Below, piece by piece: positions 37,871 to 46,086 of a stretch of 64,000 bases of DNA (position 1 is the first letter of the stretch; every line of letters begins with the position of its first letter). The position numbers and the translations under genes are program-made. The notes under the pieces are model-generated. The model was not told where the DNA came from. It worked only from the letters and a program-made list of their open reading frames with translations, and did no database searches. This DNA is from Fen-1273 sp963748405 (GTDB taxonomy: Bacteria > Bacteroidota > Ignavibacteria > UBA10030 > UBA6906), in assembly GCA_963748405.1 (NCBI GenBank), contig CAVVIT010000008.1, forward strand, positions 62,001-126,000. Direction: 5' to 3'.

Positions 37871-39835
37871 ATGAACCGCCTCCTGTTAGCCCTGATCTGT
37901 CTTCTGAGTTTCCGCGCCCTTCACTCCCAGCCCCTCGTCGTCAAGTCCCCCGACAGCTGCCTGGAATTTACGTTCAGCGTCGATTCGGCGAACGGGGAGC
38001 ACGGAGCGATGTTCTATGCGCTCACGTACAAGGCGAAACACGTCATACTCCCATCCCGGCTCGGTGTCATCACCGTTGACCTTCCCGATTGGACGAACGG
38101 CTTCGCGGTCACGGGTTCTACGCGACGGTCAATCGATGAGACCTGGCACCCGGCGTATGGCGAGCGCCGCACAGTTCGTGACCGGTACAACGAATGCACC
38201 GTCGATCTGACACAGAACGGCGATACGACCCGTCGTCTGCAGGTCGTGATCAGAGTGTATAACGAGGGTGCGGCCTTCTGCTACAGGTTCCCCGAGGCGC
38301 TCTCGACCTCGGTCCTTAATATCAGGGATGAAAAGACCGAGTTCACGTTTGAAGATAGCGCGCTGGCGTACGTTACCCCGTTTGCGCAGGAGTTGTATCA
38401 GGTGCGGCCATTGAAGGGTTGGTCATACGAGAACAACCTCCCTCCCCCACGATGGGCGGCGAGGACGCCGGATTATGAAAGCGAACGGCCCCTCACGCTG
38501 GTTCTGCCCAACGGGCTGTTCGCTTCGATCGGCGAGGCGGAATTGGTAAACTATGCGAGGATGAAGTTTGTTCTCTCCCGTGAGAAGAAGAACACCATCG
38601 TGGGCCGGCTCTTCGGCCCGGTGACGGAATCATCTCCGCTGCAGACCCCCTGGCGCGTCATCATGGTGGCTGAGCGCGCAGGCGACCTGATCGAACACAA
38701 CGACATATTCCTCAATCTTAATCCTCCGTGTGAAATCAAGGATGTCAGCTGGATCAAGCCGGGAAAGGCCATCAGGGAGGTCACGTTATCAACGGCGGGG
38801 GCGAAAGAGTGCGTCGACTTCTGCGTGAAGCATAACATCCAGTATATTGAATTTGACGCCGGGTGGTACGGTAACGAGTATTCGAAGACGTCCGATGCCT
38901 CGAAGGTCGACGTGGATCCGCGAAGAAACTCCCGGCACGACCTCGATCTGCCGGCGGTGATCGCCTACGCAAAGCAGCGGAAGGTCGGTGTCTTCCTGTA
39001 TGTGAACCACAGGGCACTTGAGACCCAGATCGATGAGATATTCCCGCTTTATGAGAAATGGGGCGTCGCCGGTGTGAAGTTCGGCTTTGTCCACGTCGGT
39101 TCGCACCGGTGGACCACCTGGGTTCACGAAGCGGTACGCAAGGCGGCGAAATACGGTCTTATGGTCGACATACACGACGAATACAGGCCGACCGGCTACA
39201 GCAGGACGTATCCGAATCTCCTGACACAGGAAGGGATTTGCGGAAACGAGTGCATGCCCGACGCCAACCACAACACGATTGTCCCTTTCACGCGCTTCCT
39301 GGCCGGCGCGGCGGACTACACGATCTGCTATTACTACCAGAAAGGCATAAAAGACGTACCGGGAATCAAGACCACATCCGCGCACCAGATGGCGTTGTCC
39401 GTCATTTACTACAGCCCGCTGCAGTTCGTTTTCTGGTACGACAGGCCGTCCGATTACCAGGGCGAACCCGAAGTGGAATTCTTCGACCGCCTCCCGACGG
39501 TCTGGGACACGACGAGGGTTCTTTCAGGGGAGATAGGAAAGTCCATTGTCATGGCGAGGCGGAGCGGCGACGCCTGGTTCGTCGGAGCCATCACAAACAA
39601 CGACGCGAGGTCGATCAACATCCCCCTTGCATTCCTGGACCCGGGGAGGAAATATCTCGCCTCGGTGTATGCGGATGGGGGAGAGAGGGTGCCGACGCGG
39701 ACGCATGTCGGCATCGGGCGGTACATCGTTCAATCGAAGTCTGCCATAAGGGCCGACCTGAAACCTTCGGGGGGGATGGCAATCGAGATCCATCCCGCGA
39801 CAGAAGATGACATAGACACATTCGGCCAGCACTGA
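37871..39835 (+). CDS. GH97 glycoside hydrolase
   Basis: A 654-residue SusB-like family 97 enzyme. Signal peptide (LLLALICLLSFRALHSQP), beta-sandwich N-terminal domain, then the barrel with IEFDAGWYG, GVAGVKFGFVHVGSH, DIHDEYRPTGYSRTYPN and EGICGNE. The position that holds the Asp nucleophile in retaining members (VKxDF) is Gly here (VKFGF), while Glu residues (IHDE, QEGICGNE) resemble the inverting SusB branch. It likely releases glucose or galactose from alpha-linked oligosaccharides in the periplasm. Follows the beta-helix gene by 20 bp, and the next gene follows by 4 bp. Confidence 0.82.
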   Translation: MNRLLLALICLLSFRALHSQPLVVKSPDSCLEFTFSVDSANGEHGAMFYALTYKAKHVILPSRLGVITVDLPDWTNGFAVTGSTRRSIDETWHPAYGERRTVRDRYNECTVDLTQNGDTTRRLQVVIRVYNEGAAFCYRFPEALSTSVLNIRDEKTEFTFEDSALAYVTPFAQELYQVRPLKGWSYENNLPPPRWAARTPDYESERPLTLVLPNGLFASIGEAELVNYARMKFVLSREKKNTIVGRLFGPVTESSPLQTPWRVIMVAERAGDLIEHNDIFLNLNPPCEIKDVSWIKPGKAIREVTLSTAGAKECVDFCVKHNIQYIEFDAGWYGNEYSKTSDASKVDVDPRRNSRHDLDLPAVIAYAKQRKVGVFLYVNHRALETQIDEIFPLYEKWGVAGVKFGFVHVGSHRWTTWVHEAVRKAAKYGLMVDIHDEYRPTGYSRTYPNLLTQEGICGNECMPDANHNTIVPFTRFLAGAADYTICYYYQKGIKDVPGIKTTSAHQMALSVIYYSPLQFVFWYDRPSDYQGEPEVEFFDRLPTVWDTTRVLSGEIGKSIVMARRSGDAWFVGAITNNDARSINIPLAFLDPGRKYLASVYADGGERVPTRTHVGIGRYIVQSKSAIRADLKPSGGMAIEIHPATEDDIDTFGQH

Positions 39836-39839
39836 AACA

Positions 39840-40844
39840 ATGTACAGTACACGCAAGATGACCCGTACGATCCCCGTTCTCGTTTGCCTGTTAACAGTGA
39901 CATCCTCCGCGTGGGCGCAGACCCCGCATTCCGGGAAACCGGGCGAAGGGCTCCCCGCCTATGATCACATCGTCGTCGTCATCGAGGAGAATAAATCTCC
40001 CGAACAGGTGATCGGAAACTCCTCCGCTCCGTATATCAACCAGGTCCTGTGCAACGAGGGGGCGAACCTGACGCGCATGTATGCCGAGGAACACGAGAGC
40101 GAGGGGAACTACTTCTGGCTCTTCTCGGGGAACAACCAGGGTGTCGGGTACGTTGACCTCATCCCGAGCTGGTGGAACAACAGGAGTTACCCTTTTCAGA
40201 CGAGCAACCTGGCCCAGCAGTTGATTGAGAAGGGATTCACGTTCCGGGGTTACTCTGAGGGGCTTCCGGAGCCGGGCAGCGCAGCGGGGAAGACGGGGGA
40301 ATACGCTCGCAAACACGTCCCCTGGGTCAGCTTCGCCAATATTCCGCAGGGGAAGGATCCGAATTCTTCGACGAACCTGCAATTCGCGCAGTTCCCGTCA
40401 GACTTCACGAAGCTCCCCACGGTCGCGTTCGTGGTTCCCGACCTCGTGGACGACATGCACGATCCCGCGGGCAGCCCCGACATTGCCGTGAAGAACGGGG
40501 ATGACTGGTTGAAGAAGAGGATTGATCCATACTACCAGTGGGCGAAGAAGCACAACAGCCTTTTGATCGTCACGTTCGACGAATCCGACAACCCGAAAGG
40601 GCACATCGGGTTGACCGATCCAGCCAGTCCCCGCCCGGAGCTCCAGAACCGGATCCCCACCATATTCGCCGGTGCCCATGTCAGGCACGGCGACTATGAC
40701 GAGGGGAAGGGAGTCACGCACGTCAATGTCCTCAGGACGATCGAGGCCATATACGGCCTCTGGGAGTCGGGCACGCAGGCACCGAAAGCTCAGAAGGCCG
40801 GGATATCTTCCGAGTATGTCATCCGGGACATATTCGAGCACTGA
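39840..40844 (+). CDS. Secreted phosphoesterase, paralog of 16873 gene
   Basis: 334-residue protein with signal peptide (VLVCLLTVTSSAWAQ), YDHIVVVIEENKSPEQVIG and EEHESEGNYFWLFSGNNQG, and IVTFDESDN near the end; clearly a second copy of the 16873-17859 phosphoesterase, with long identical stretches. It lies 4 bp after GH97, so may be co-transcribed. ATG at 39840 is used; an in-frame Met at 39858 is possible. Confidence 0.78.
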   Translation: MYSTRKMTRTIPVLVCLLTVTSSAWAQTPHSGKPGEGLPAYDHIVVVIEENKSPEQVIGNSSAPYINQVLCNEGANLTRMYAEEHESEGNYFWLFSGNNQGVGYVDLIPSWWNNRSYPFQTSNLAQQLIEKGFTFRGYSEGLPEPGSAAGKTGEYARKHVPWVSFANIPQGKDPNSSTNLQFAQFPSDFTKLPTVAFVVPDLVDDMHDPAGSPDIAVKNGDDWLKKRIDPYYQWAKKHNSLLIVTFDESDNPKGHIGLTDPASPRPELQNRIPTIFAGAHVRHGDYDEGKGVTHVNVLRTIEAIYGLWESGTQAPKAQKAGISSEYVIRDIFEH

Positions 40845-40882
40845 CTGGAAACAAGGAACGGACGACAAACAACGAGGTCTGC

Positions 40883-41251
40883 ATGATCAAACTGGCGATC
40901 CCCGTCATCCAGGTGACGAGCTCTGCTGCAGCCGAACAATTTTACTCCGACCTGCTCGGTTTCAATCTCCAGTTTGCCACTCCCGCCGACAGAAACAAAC
41001 CGGACCCCTGCTACATGGGATTCAGCCGCGACGAGGTGATGATCCACGTCTCATCGTTCCCCGGCGACGGCGTATCCGGCGGCGTGGCATTGCTCCTCGT
41101 GGAGGACGTCGACAGGCTGTACGCCGAGTTCCTCGCCAAGGGCGTCCCGGTCGCCATGGCGCCGACCGATCAAACCTGGGGTAACCGGGAGATGTACGTC
41201 CGGGACCCGGACAACAACTCCGTTCGGTTCGTTCAGCAAATCAGGAGATGA
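40883..41251 (+). CDS. VOC/glyoxalase-family protein
   Basis: 122 residues. Family pattern: IPVIQVTSSAAAEQFYSDLL at the start and the C-terminal MYVRDPDNNSVRFVQ typical of bleomycin-resistance/glyoxalase-like proteins. Substrate unknown. Confidence 0.85.
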   Translation: MIKLAIPVIQVTSSAAAEQFYSDLLGFNLQFATPADRNKPDPCYMGFSRDEVMIHVSSFPGDGVSGGVALLLVEDVDRLYAEFLAKGVPVAMAPTDQTWGNREMYVRDPDNNSVRFVQQIRR

Positions 41252-41346
41252 CTGTACCCTCCTGTTTTTGCTCGTCCTGTTATTATCGCTGAGACGCAGA
41301 TCCTTGATGCTCGAGAAATTGATGTGTGGCAGTTGTACTAATAGAA

Positions 41347-41374
41347 ACGGCCCCAAGATCTCTCTCGGGGCCGT
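41347..41374 (+). terminator. GC-rich hairpin after VOC gene
   Basis: Eight-bp stem (41347-41354 with 41367-41374) around a 12-nt loop. No T-run; hairpin terminator or RNA element. Confidence 0.45.
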
Positions 41375-41377
41375 CGG

Positions 41378-41398
41378 ACCAGCGCTACTCACGCTGGT
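41378..41398 (+). other. Second hairpin, upstream of NYN gene
   Basis: Seven-bp stem (ACCAGCG with CGCTGGT) around CTACTCA, starting 4 bp after the first hairpin and 47 bp before the NYN gene. Two stacked hairpins could form a structured RNA leader. Confidence 0.35.
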
Positions 41399-41444
41399 GC
41401 TGTAAACCACGACAAAATATACCAGCTACTGAATCAAAAGTCAA

Positions 41445-42068
41445 ATGAAAAATACGAACCGGAGAGTCATTGCTTACATTGACGGATTCAATCTCTATTA
41501 CGGCCTGAGAGCTGCACGCTGGAAGAGGTATTATTGGCTTAATCTCCAGACGTTGATCAGGAACTTCCTGAAAGCGGACCAGACCCTTGTTTGTACAAAG
41601 TACTTCACAAGCCGGGTTTCATACCCCGCTGATAAAGAACGAAGGCAATCGACCTTTCTGGATGCACTGGGGACTCTGGGCGAGTTTCAAATCTACTATG
41701 GTCACTATCAGACGAATCCGCAGATATGCAGAAAATGCGGCAACAAAGTGATGATGCCGAGCGAGAAGATGACGGATGTAAACATTGCAGTAGAAATTCT
41801 TACGGACGCGTACCAGGACATGTTTGATGTCGCGATCCTCGTTTCCGCAGACAGCGATCTTACTGCTCCCGTGCTTGCCATCAAGAAGCTGTTTGTTGAG
41901 AAACGAATCCTCATTGCGTTTCCTCCACATCGCCATTCAGCCCAACTGGAGCGCCTGGCACATGCGTCACTTCAAATCGGGCGTGCAACTCTGGCCAAGA
42001 GCGTCTTCCCTGACCGGGTCCCCAAAGCAGATGGCTTCATTCTTCACAAGCCGCCAGAATGGGTGTAA
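41445..42068 (+). CDS. NYN-domain (LabA/DUF88-like) protein
   Basis: 207-residue NYN/PIN-like predicted ribonuclease. AYIDGFNLYYGL holds the catalytic Asp13 and Asn16, and DVNIAVEIL and LVSADSDLTAPV supply further acidic residues. A CRKCGNK pair suggests a zinc-binding insertion. The gene is visibly AT-richer than its neighbours, suggesting horizontal transfer. Preceded by tandem hairpins. Targets unknown. Confidence 0.78.
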   Translation: MKNTNRRVIAYIDGFNLYYGLRAARWKRYYWLNLQTLIRNFLKADQTLVCTKYFTSRVSYPADKERRQSTFLDALGTLGEFQIYYGHYQTNPQICRKCGNKVMMPSEKMTDVNIAVEILTDAYQDMFDVAILVSADSDLTAPVLAIKKLFVEKRILIAFPPHRHSAQLERLAHASLQIGRATLAKSVFPDRVPKADGFILHKPPEWV

Positions 42069-42191
42069 CAAAAAAGATGTGTGCGCCCTCCTCCCGGAAG
42101 AGACTTCCCTTTTGATACGCGCCAAAACCGGCTTATTGCCGTGTAAATGGTACACAGGCCGTATTCCCGGATCCACACACAGGAGGGGACA

Positions 42192-43179
42192 ATGCTACCG
42201 GTAAAGGTGACAGACGAGGAGATCAGGATAGGGAGACATTTCTCCGTTTCGTTCCGGCGCACGCTCCGGCTTCCCGAAGACGGTAAAACATACCCTCTTC
42301 CCCCGGGGCTCGGGCGGTTTCCGATCCGCAGGGTCGAAGACTATCGCGGACCGTGTCCCCGAATCGTGGAGAGTACACGGCGGCGTGTTCATCCCGATGT
42401 ACCAGAGAGAAGCCCTCTGGCTCCAGTTTGACGGTGCCGACTGGAGGCCGAACGCCCTCAAGATCGGAATCGGAATGATTAACGCGCTTTCCGGCCGCCC
42501 GTGGGATCAATCCCTCTCAAAAGGGAAGCAGGACTATATGGTCGTTCCCGACCAGCCGTGGCTGGACGGCATCAACGCCGGCAACGGCGTCATAAGGCAA
42601 TTTGTCGCGATGCCGCTCGGAATGGGTTACACGGTCGAAGGCCAGATCACGGGGCGGGAGGAGTCGGGCGGGATGCAGATCATCGTCTACGATCCCAGGC
42701 CCGGCCGTTTTCCCGACAGGGAACCGGAGAGGATCGACAGCGATCGAATCTATCTCTGTTGCAGCTCGCAGGCATCGATCGGGGGCGAAATGGGCCTTTC
42801 GGCAGGGGGGAAGATGAAGCAGAAGATCTATCCGGATTCATACGGAATCGAGACGTGGGATGCGCAGTCATTCGGGCGCGTGTACGTCCATATCGTCAAC
42901 AGCATGATGTACCGTGAAATAACGGGTTCGGAACCCCCGCCGACACCGGTGACGGCGAAGCAATACGCCGCGCACGGTCTCCCCTGGTTCGATCTTTATG
43001 ACAGGGAGAAGGCCACGATCGAGGAATCCGACGTACTCGCGGGAGTCAAGAGCGCCGGAGAGATGGACAAGACCCTGGGGTTTTCAAAACAACAGGACGA
43101 CGGTGCAATCGAGATTCCGGGATCGGCCGTCAAAGTGCTTCACTTCGGGGAGGGTAACGTACACGATGGCAAGTGGTAA
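42192..43179 (+). CDS. Conserved hypothetical, frameshifted
   Basis: No family recognised with certainty. From ATG at 42192 (preceded by AGGAGGGG) the N-terminal part (VTDEEIRIGRHFSVSFRRT) continues until about 42,348; removing one base from a GG there gives VEDYRDRVPESWRVHGG leading into a single ORF to 43179 (264 residues in the second part). No signal peptide or membrane segment. Possibly ligand-binding or enzyme-like beta-rich protein; the middle has EGQITGREESGGMQIIVYDP. Confidence 0.6.
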
Positions 43180-43208
43180 CGGAAGCGTTCGCGCTATGCA
43201 AAATGTAT

Positions 43209-43237
43209 TTGACTTTCTGAATCGACTGTGATATCTT
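43209..43237 (+). promoter_or_regulatory. Promoter of metK operon
   Basis: TTGACT (43209-43214) and TATCTT (43232-43237), 17-bp spacer, placing transcription start near 43244, just before the riboswitch aptamer. Confidence 0.55.
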
Positions 43238-43253
43238 AGGTCGAAGAGAAAAC

Positions 43254-43309
43254 CGTCGTGAGTTAGGCGCTACTTGCCGCGACGTTAAATAAAGAGCTAA
43301 AGGCGAACC
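43254..43309 (+). promoter_or_regulatory. SAM-II/SAM-V-like S-adenosylmethionine riboswitch
   Basis: Compact pseudoknot aptamer upstream of metK. P1 is a 7-bp stem (43254-43260 with 43278-43284). The loop GAGTTAGGCGCTACTTGC resembles the SAM-II loop, and the 3' strand TTAAATAAAGAGCTAAAGG resembles the conserved SAM-II segment ending AGCTAAAAAGG. A pseudoknot can form between loop bases 43268-43271 (CGCT) and 43302-43305 (GGCG). The same GGCGA (43302-43306) can pair with TCGCC (43325-43329) in the terminator, so ligand-bound folding would free the terminator: high SAM, operon off. Assigned by motif resemblance and context. Confidence 0.68.
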
Positions 43310-43321
43310 GATAACAATTAA

Positions 43322-43346
43322 CCCTCGCCTGAAGCGGGGGTTTTTC
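43322..43346 (+). terminator. Attenuator terminator of metK riboswitch
   Basis: Seven-bp GC-rich stem (43322-43328 with 43334-43340; one T-G pair) with loop CTGAA and a T5 tract at 43341-43345. Its 5' arm is complementary to the aptamer tail, giving a transcription-attenuation switch. Confidence 0.75.
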
Positions 43347-43392
43347 ATTTTGTCGGGCGCCCTTCAGCCAATCATTTATAAAGGGAGGGCAT

Positions 43393-43668
43393 ATGATCGA
43401 CTACAAGAAGTTTACATCCACCAGCGATTTCTTCGAAGCATCGAGGTCGCAGGGAATTCAATTTCCTGTCTACATGATGTGCGTTGTCGACAAGACGATG
43501 AAGGATCTCGATCTCGACTTCGCGGATGCATTCGACGTGCTGTTGAAATCCGACGCCATCATACCCTGCGGCGATCATGCGTTCATCCTCAATATGCGCG
43601 GGTATCTGGCCGACCCTCTCGGGAAGTTCAAGAAGAAACGACAGAGCGCGGCCCACAGGCGTAAGTGA
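43393..43668 (+). CDS. Small hypothetical protein in the metK operon
   Basis: A 91-residue soluble protein, acidic in the middle (MKDLDLDFADAFDVLLKSD) and basic at the end (GKFKKKRQSAAHRRK). It starts right after the riboswitch attenuator with a good GGGAGGG, and 55 bp before metK, so it should be SAM-controlled together with metK. No family recognised; function unknown. Confidence 0.65.
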   Translation: MIDYKKFTSTSDFFEASRSQGIQFPVYMMCVVDKTMKDLDLDFADAFDVLLKSDAIIPCGDHAFILNMRGYLADPLGKFKKKRQSAAHRRK

Positions 43669-43723
43669 TGGGCGGCGTCGACGTCAAATCCGAATGAACA
43701 TCCAAACCTATTGAGAGGACTCC

Positions 43724-44884
43724 ATGGCAAACGAATATCTCTTCACTTCTGAATCAGTCTCCGAAGGACATCCTGATAAGGTGGCGGACAGGATTTCGGA
43801 CGCGATCCTGGATGCGTACCTGGCCGCGGATCCTTACGCGAAGGTTGCGTGCGAGACCCTTGTCACGCGGGACCTTGTCGTCATTGCAGGCGAGACGTTC
43901 TCCACCGCCGATGTGGACGCGGAAGCCGTTGCGCGCAATGCCATCCGGGAGATCGGATACACGGACGAGAAATCCGGGTTCAGTGACCGCTCCCCCGTGG
44001 ACGTCCGGCTCCACGCTCAGGCGTCCGAAATCCGGCGGGGGGTGGAAAGGCAGGGGGGTGAAATCGGAGCGGGGGACCAGGGTCTGATGTTCGGATACGC
44101 CTGCAGGGAGACTCCGGAACTGATGCCCCTCGCGATCATGCTGGCGCACCAGCTGGTGCGCCGGCAGGCGGAGCTTCGCAGGGATGGGCGCCACCTGTGG
44201 CTCCGCCCGGATGCGAAATCCCAGGTGACTGTGCGTTATGTCGACAATCGTCCCGTTGCCGTTGAGACGGTCGTCCTTTCCACACAGCACGCGGCGGATT
44301 TCGGGGGCCGGAAACTCGAGGAGGCTGTCATCGAGGAGATCGTCAAGCCGGTCATCCCCGATGCGATTCGTTCCGGGAAGATTCACTACCACGTCAATCC
44401 GACCGGGAGCTTTACGGAGGGGGGGCCTGCGACGGATACCGGGCTCACGGGGAGGAAGATCATCGTGGATACATACGGGGGGTCATGCCCTCACGGCGGC
44501 GGCGCGTTTTCGGGCAAGGATCCCACGAAGGTCGACAGGTCAGGCGCCTATGCGGCCAGGTACATAGCGAAGAACATTGTCGCTTCCGGCCTCGCGGATC
44601 GCTGTACCGTGCAGGTCTCGTACGCCATCGGAGTTTCCGGGCCCACATCGATGTGGGTGAACCTGTGGGGCACGGGCAAGGTTGACGAAAGGTCTCTCGA
44701 GAAAGCGATCCCGGGAATCTTCCCGGTAACGCCGGGGGCGATCATAGACACGCTGCAACTCCGCCGACCCGTGTATGCAAAGACGTCTGCCTACGGGCAT
44801 TTCGGGAGGAACGAACCCGGGTTCTCTTGGGAGAACGTGGAGCGCGCGCTCGACCTGCTCGATTTCCGGAAACTTCTGCGGTGA
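43724..44884 (+). CDS. metK: S-adenosylmethionine synthetase
   Basis: Methionine adenosyltransferase, 386 residues, making SAM from methionine and ATP in the cytoplasm. Signature motifs: SESVSEGHPDK (ATP phosphates), GAGDQGLMFGYA, and GGGAFSGKDPTKVDRS. Full length for the family. It is under control of the upstream SAM-responsive leader, consistent with feedback by the enzyme's own product. Confidence 0.97.
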   Translation: MANEYLFTSESVSEGHPDKVADRISDAILDAYLAADPYAKVACETLVTRDLVVIAGETFSTADVDAEAVARNAIREIGYTDEKSGFSDRSPVDVRLHAQASEIRRGVERQGGEIGAGDQGLMFGYACRETPELMPLAIMLAHQLVRRQAELRRDGRHLWLRPDAKSQVTVRYVDNRPVAVETVVLSTQHAADFGGRKLEEAVIEEIVKPVIPDAIRSGKIHYHVNPTGSFTEGGPATDTGLTGRKIIVDTYGGSCPHGGGAFSGKDPTKVDRSGAYAARYIAKNIVASGLADRCTVQVSYAIGVSGPTSMWVNLWGTGKVDERSLEKAIPGIFPVTPGAIIDTLQLRRPVYAKTSAYGHFGRNEPGFSWENVERALDLLDFRKLLR

Positions 44885-44928
44885 CGTCCCGGGTTCATTG
44901 CGATTCCTCAATGTTTCACATACATTCC

Positions 44929-44970
44929 CGGGCGGGAAGAGTGCGCAAACACCTGACCTCTTCCCGCCCG
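44929..44970 (+). terminator. Strong hairpin after metK
   Basis: Perfect 13-bp inverted repeat (44929-44941 with 44958-44970) around a 16-nt loop, 45 bp after the metK stop and 14 bp before the next start. No clear T-run but the stem is very stable. Confidence 0.6.
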
Positions 44971-44984
44971 TATAACAGAATTTC

Positions 44985-46076
44985 GTGGAAGAAGATCCGC
45001 CACGGCTCATCAATATGACTCCCCGTCGAAAGCTCTATACCGGTGAAGAGACCGCAGCGCGAGGCTTGCTCGTGCTGCGCGCTTCGGCATTGGGCAACCT
45101 GATACTCGCCGCGCTTTTCATTCTCTTTTTCGATCGCGCCAAACACGATCCCGGCCTCTCGGCGCTCAATCCGTTCGCAGACGATCCGTACGACGCCGTC
45201 GGATCGTTCGGCGTCCAGCTGGCAATCGCCTGCGCGCTCATTTCCCTCGTGCGCGCGTTTCGGACCGATCTGAAAACGGAATCTCTCTACAACCGGTACA
45301 CATACACGCTTCGCGCGATGGCCGTGTCCCAGCTCGCGGTCATCGTCACCATGCTTGCCGATCTGTCGGCGCTTGTGCGGTTTTCGTCGTGGAGGGGAGG
45401 GCCGGCGGGGGGCGCGCCCCTTGTGGCGTGCACGGCGATACTGCTCCTGATTGCAACGGCGTTCTGTGTGTACCTGATACGCCTCGCGCAAAGGAGGGAG
45501 GTCTGCTCAAAGAATCCGTTGGGGCAGCCTCAAATCGTTCCCTTTCTGATCGTGTTCGGACTCCTCTCGGTGTACCCGGTCGGCTGGCGCGAGGGGATCC
45601 CCGGGTCGATTGCGGCGGCTGCGGCGGGAATGATCTTCCTGTTGTATTCGGTGACGATTCTCTCGAAAGCGATGTTTCCGTGTCCGGACATTCCGGAGCG
45701 GGATCTCGTCGACGACCTGTACGGGATCTGGAAAATGCTTTTGCCCCGTACCGCGCTCTCTTCACAACCGGATGCATCGGACGAACAGTCTGCCGGGTCC
45801 CGGCCTCCCGGGGCAGTCCGCTCTTTTCTCAGTCCCCGACTACATGAGTGGAACATCGTGGTAACGGTGGCCGTCGTCGCGGGGCTCTCACTGGCCCTTG
45901 CGGAATTTCTCGCTGACGGCTCTCCTCACGACGTTGGGAGGGTTCTCCTCGTCCTGACCGTGTACGTGGGACTTGAATGCCTGGCGGTTTCTCTCGGCTA
46001 TGCACTTCTCAAGAGATTCCTTGGACTCTTGCGCATTGAGCAGGAACCGCGAATCTCCGGGCCCGGGGGAGCATGA
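44985..46076 (+). CDS. Multi-pass membrane protein
   Basis: 363-residue integral membrane protein with about 8 hydrophobic helices (for example LGNLILAALFILFF and VAVVAGLSLALAEFLA). Unlike transporters I recognise, and no signature motif. GTG at 44985 or ATG at 45015 are both possible starts. Convergent with the isoprenoid-synthase-like gene 10 bp away. Function unknown. Confidence 0.6.
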   Translation: MEEDPPRLINMTPRRKLYTGEETAARGLLVLRASALGNLILAALFILFFDRAKHDPGLSALNPFADDPYDAVGSFGVQLAIACALISLVRAFRTDLKTESLYNRYTYTLRAMAVSQLAVIVTMLADLSALVRFSSWRGGPAGGAPLVACTAILLLIATAFCVYLIRLAQRREVCSKNPLGQPQIVPFLIVFGLLSVYPVGWREGIPGSIAAAAAGMIFLLYSVTILSKAMFPCPDIPERDLVDDLYGIWKMLLPRTALSSQPDASDEQSAGSRPPGAVRSFLSPRLHEWNIVVTVAVVAGLSLALAEFLADGSPHDVGRVLLVLTVYVGLECLAVSLGYALLKRFLGLLRIEQEPRISGPGGA

Positions 46077-46086
46077 ACCTCTGGAG

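Noticed and set aside
41347..41398. tRNA or small structured RNA gene at the tandem hairpins
   Set aside because: No cloverleaf and no conserved tRNA features; kept as hairpins only.
23302..43179. Programmed +1 frameshifting to explain the eight broken-frame sites
   Set aside because: No shared slippery sequence or stimulatory structure at the sites; sequence error or decay is simpler.
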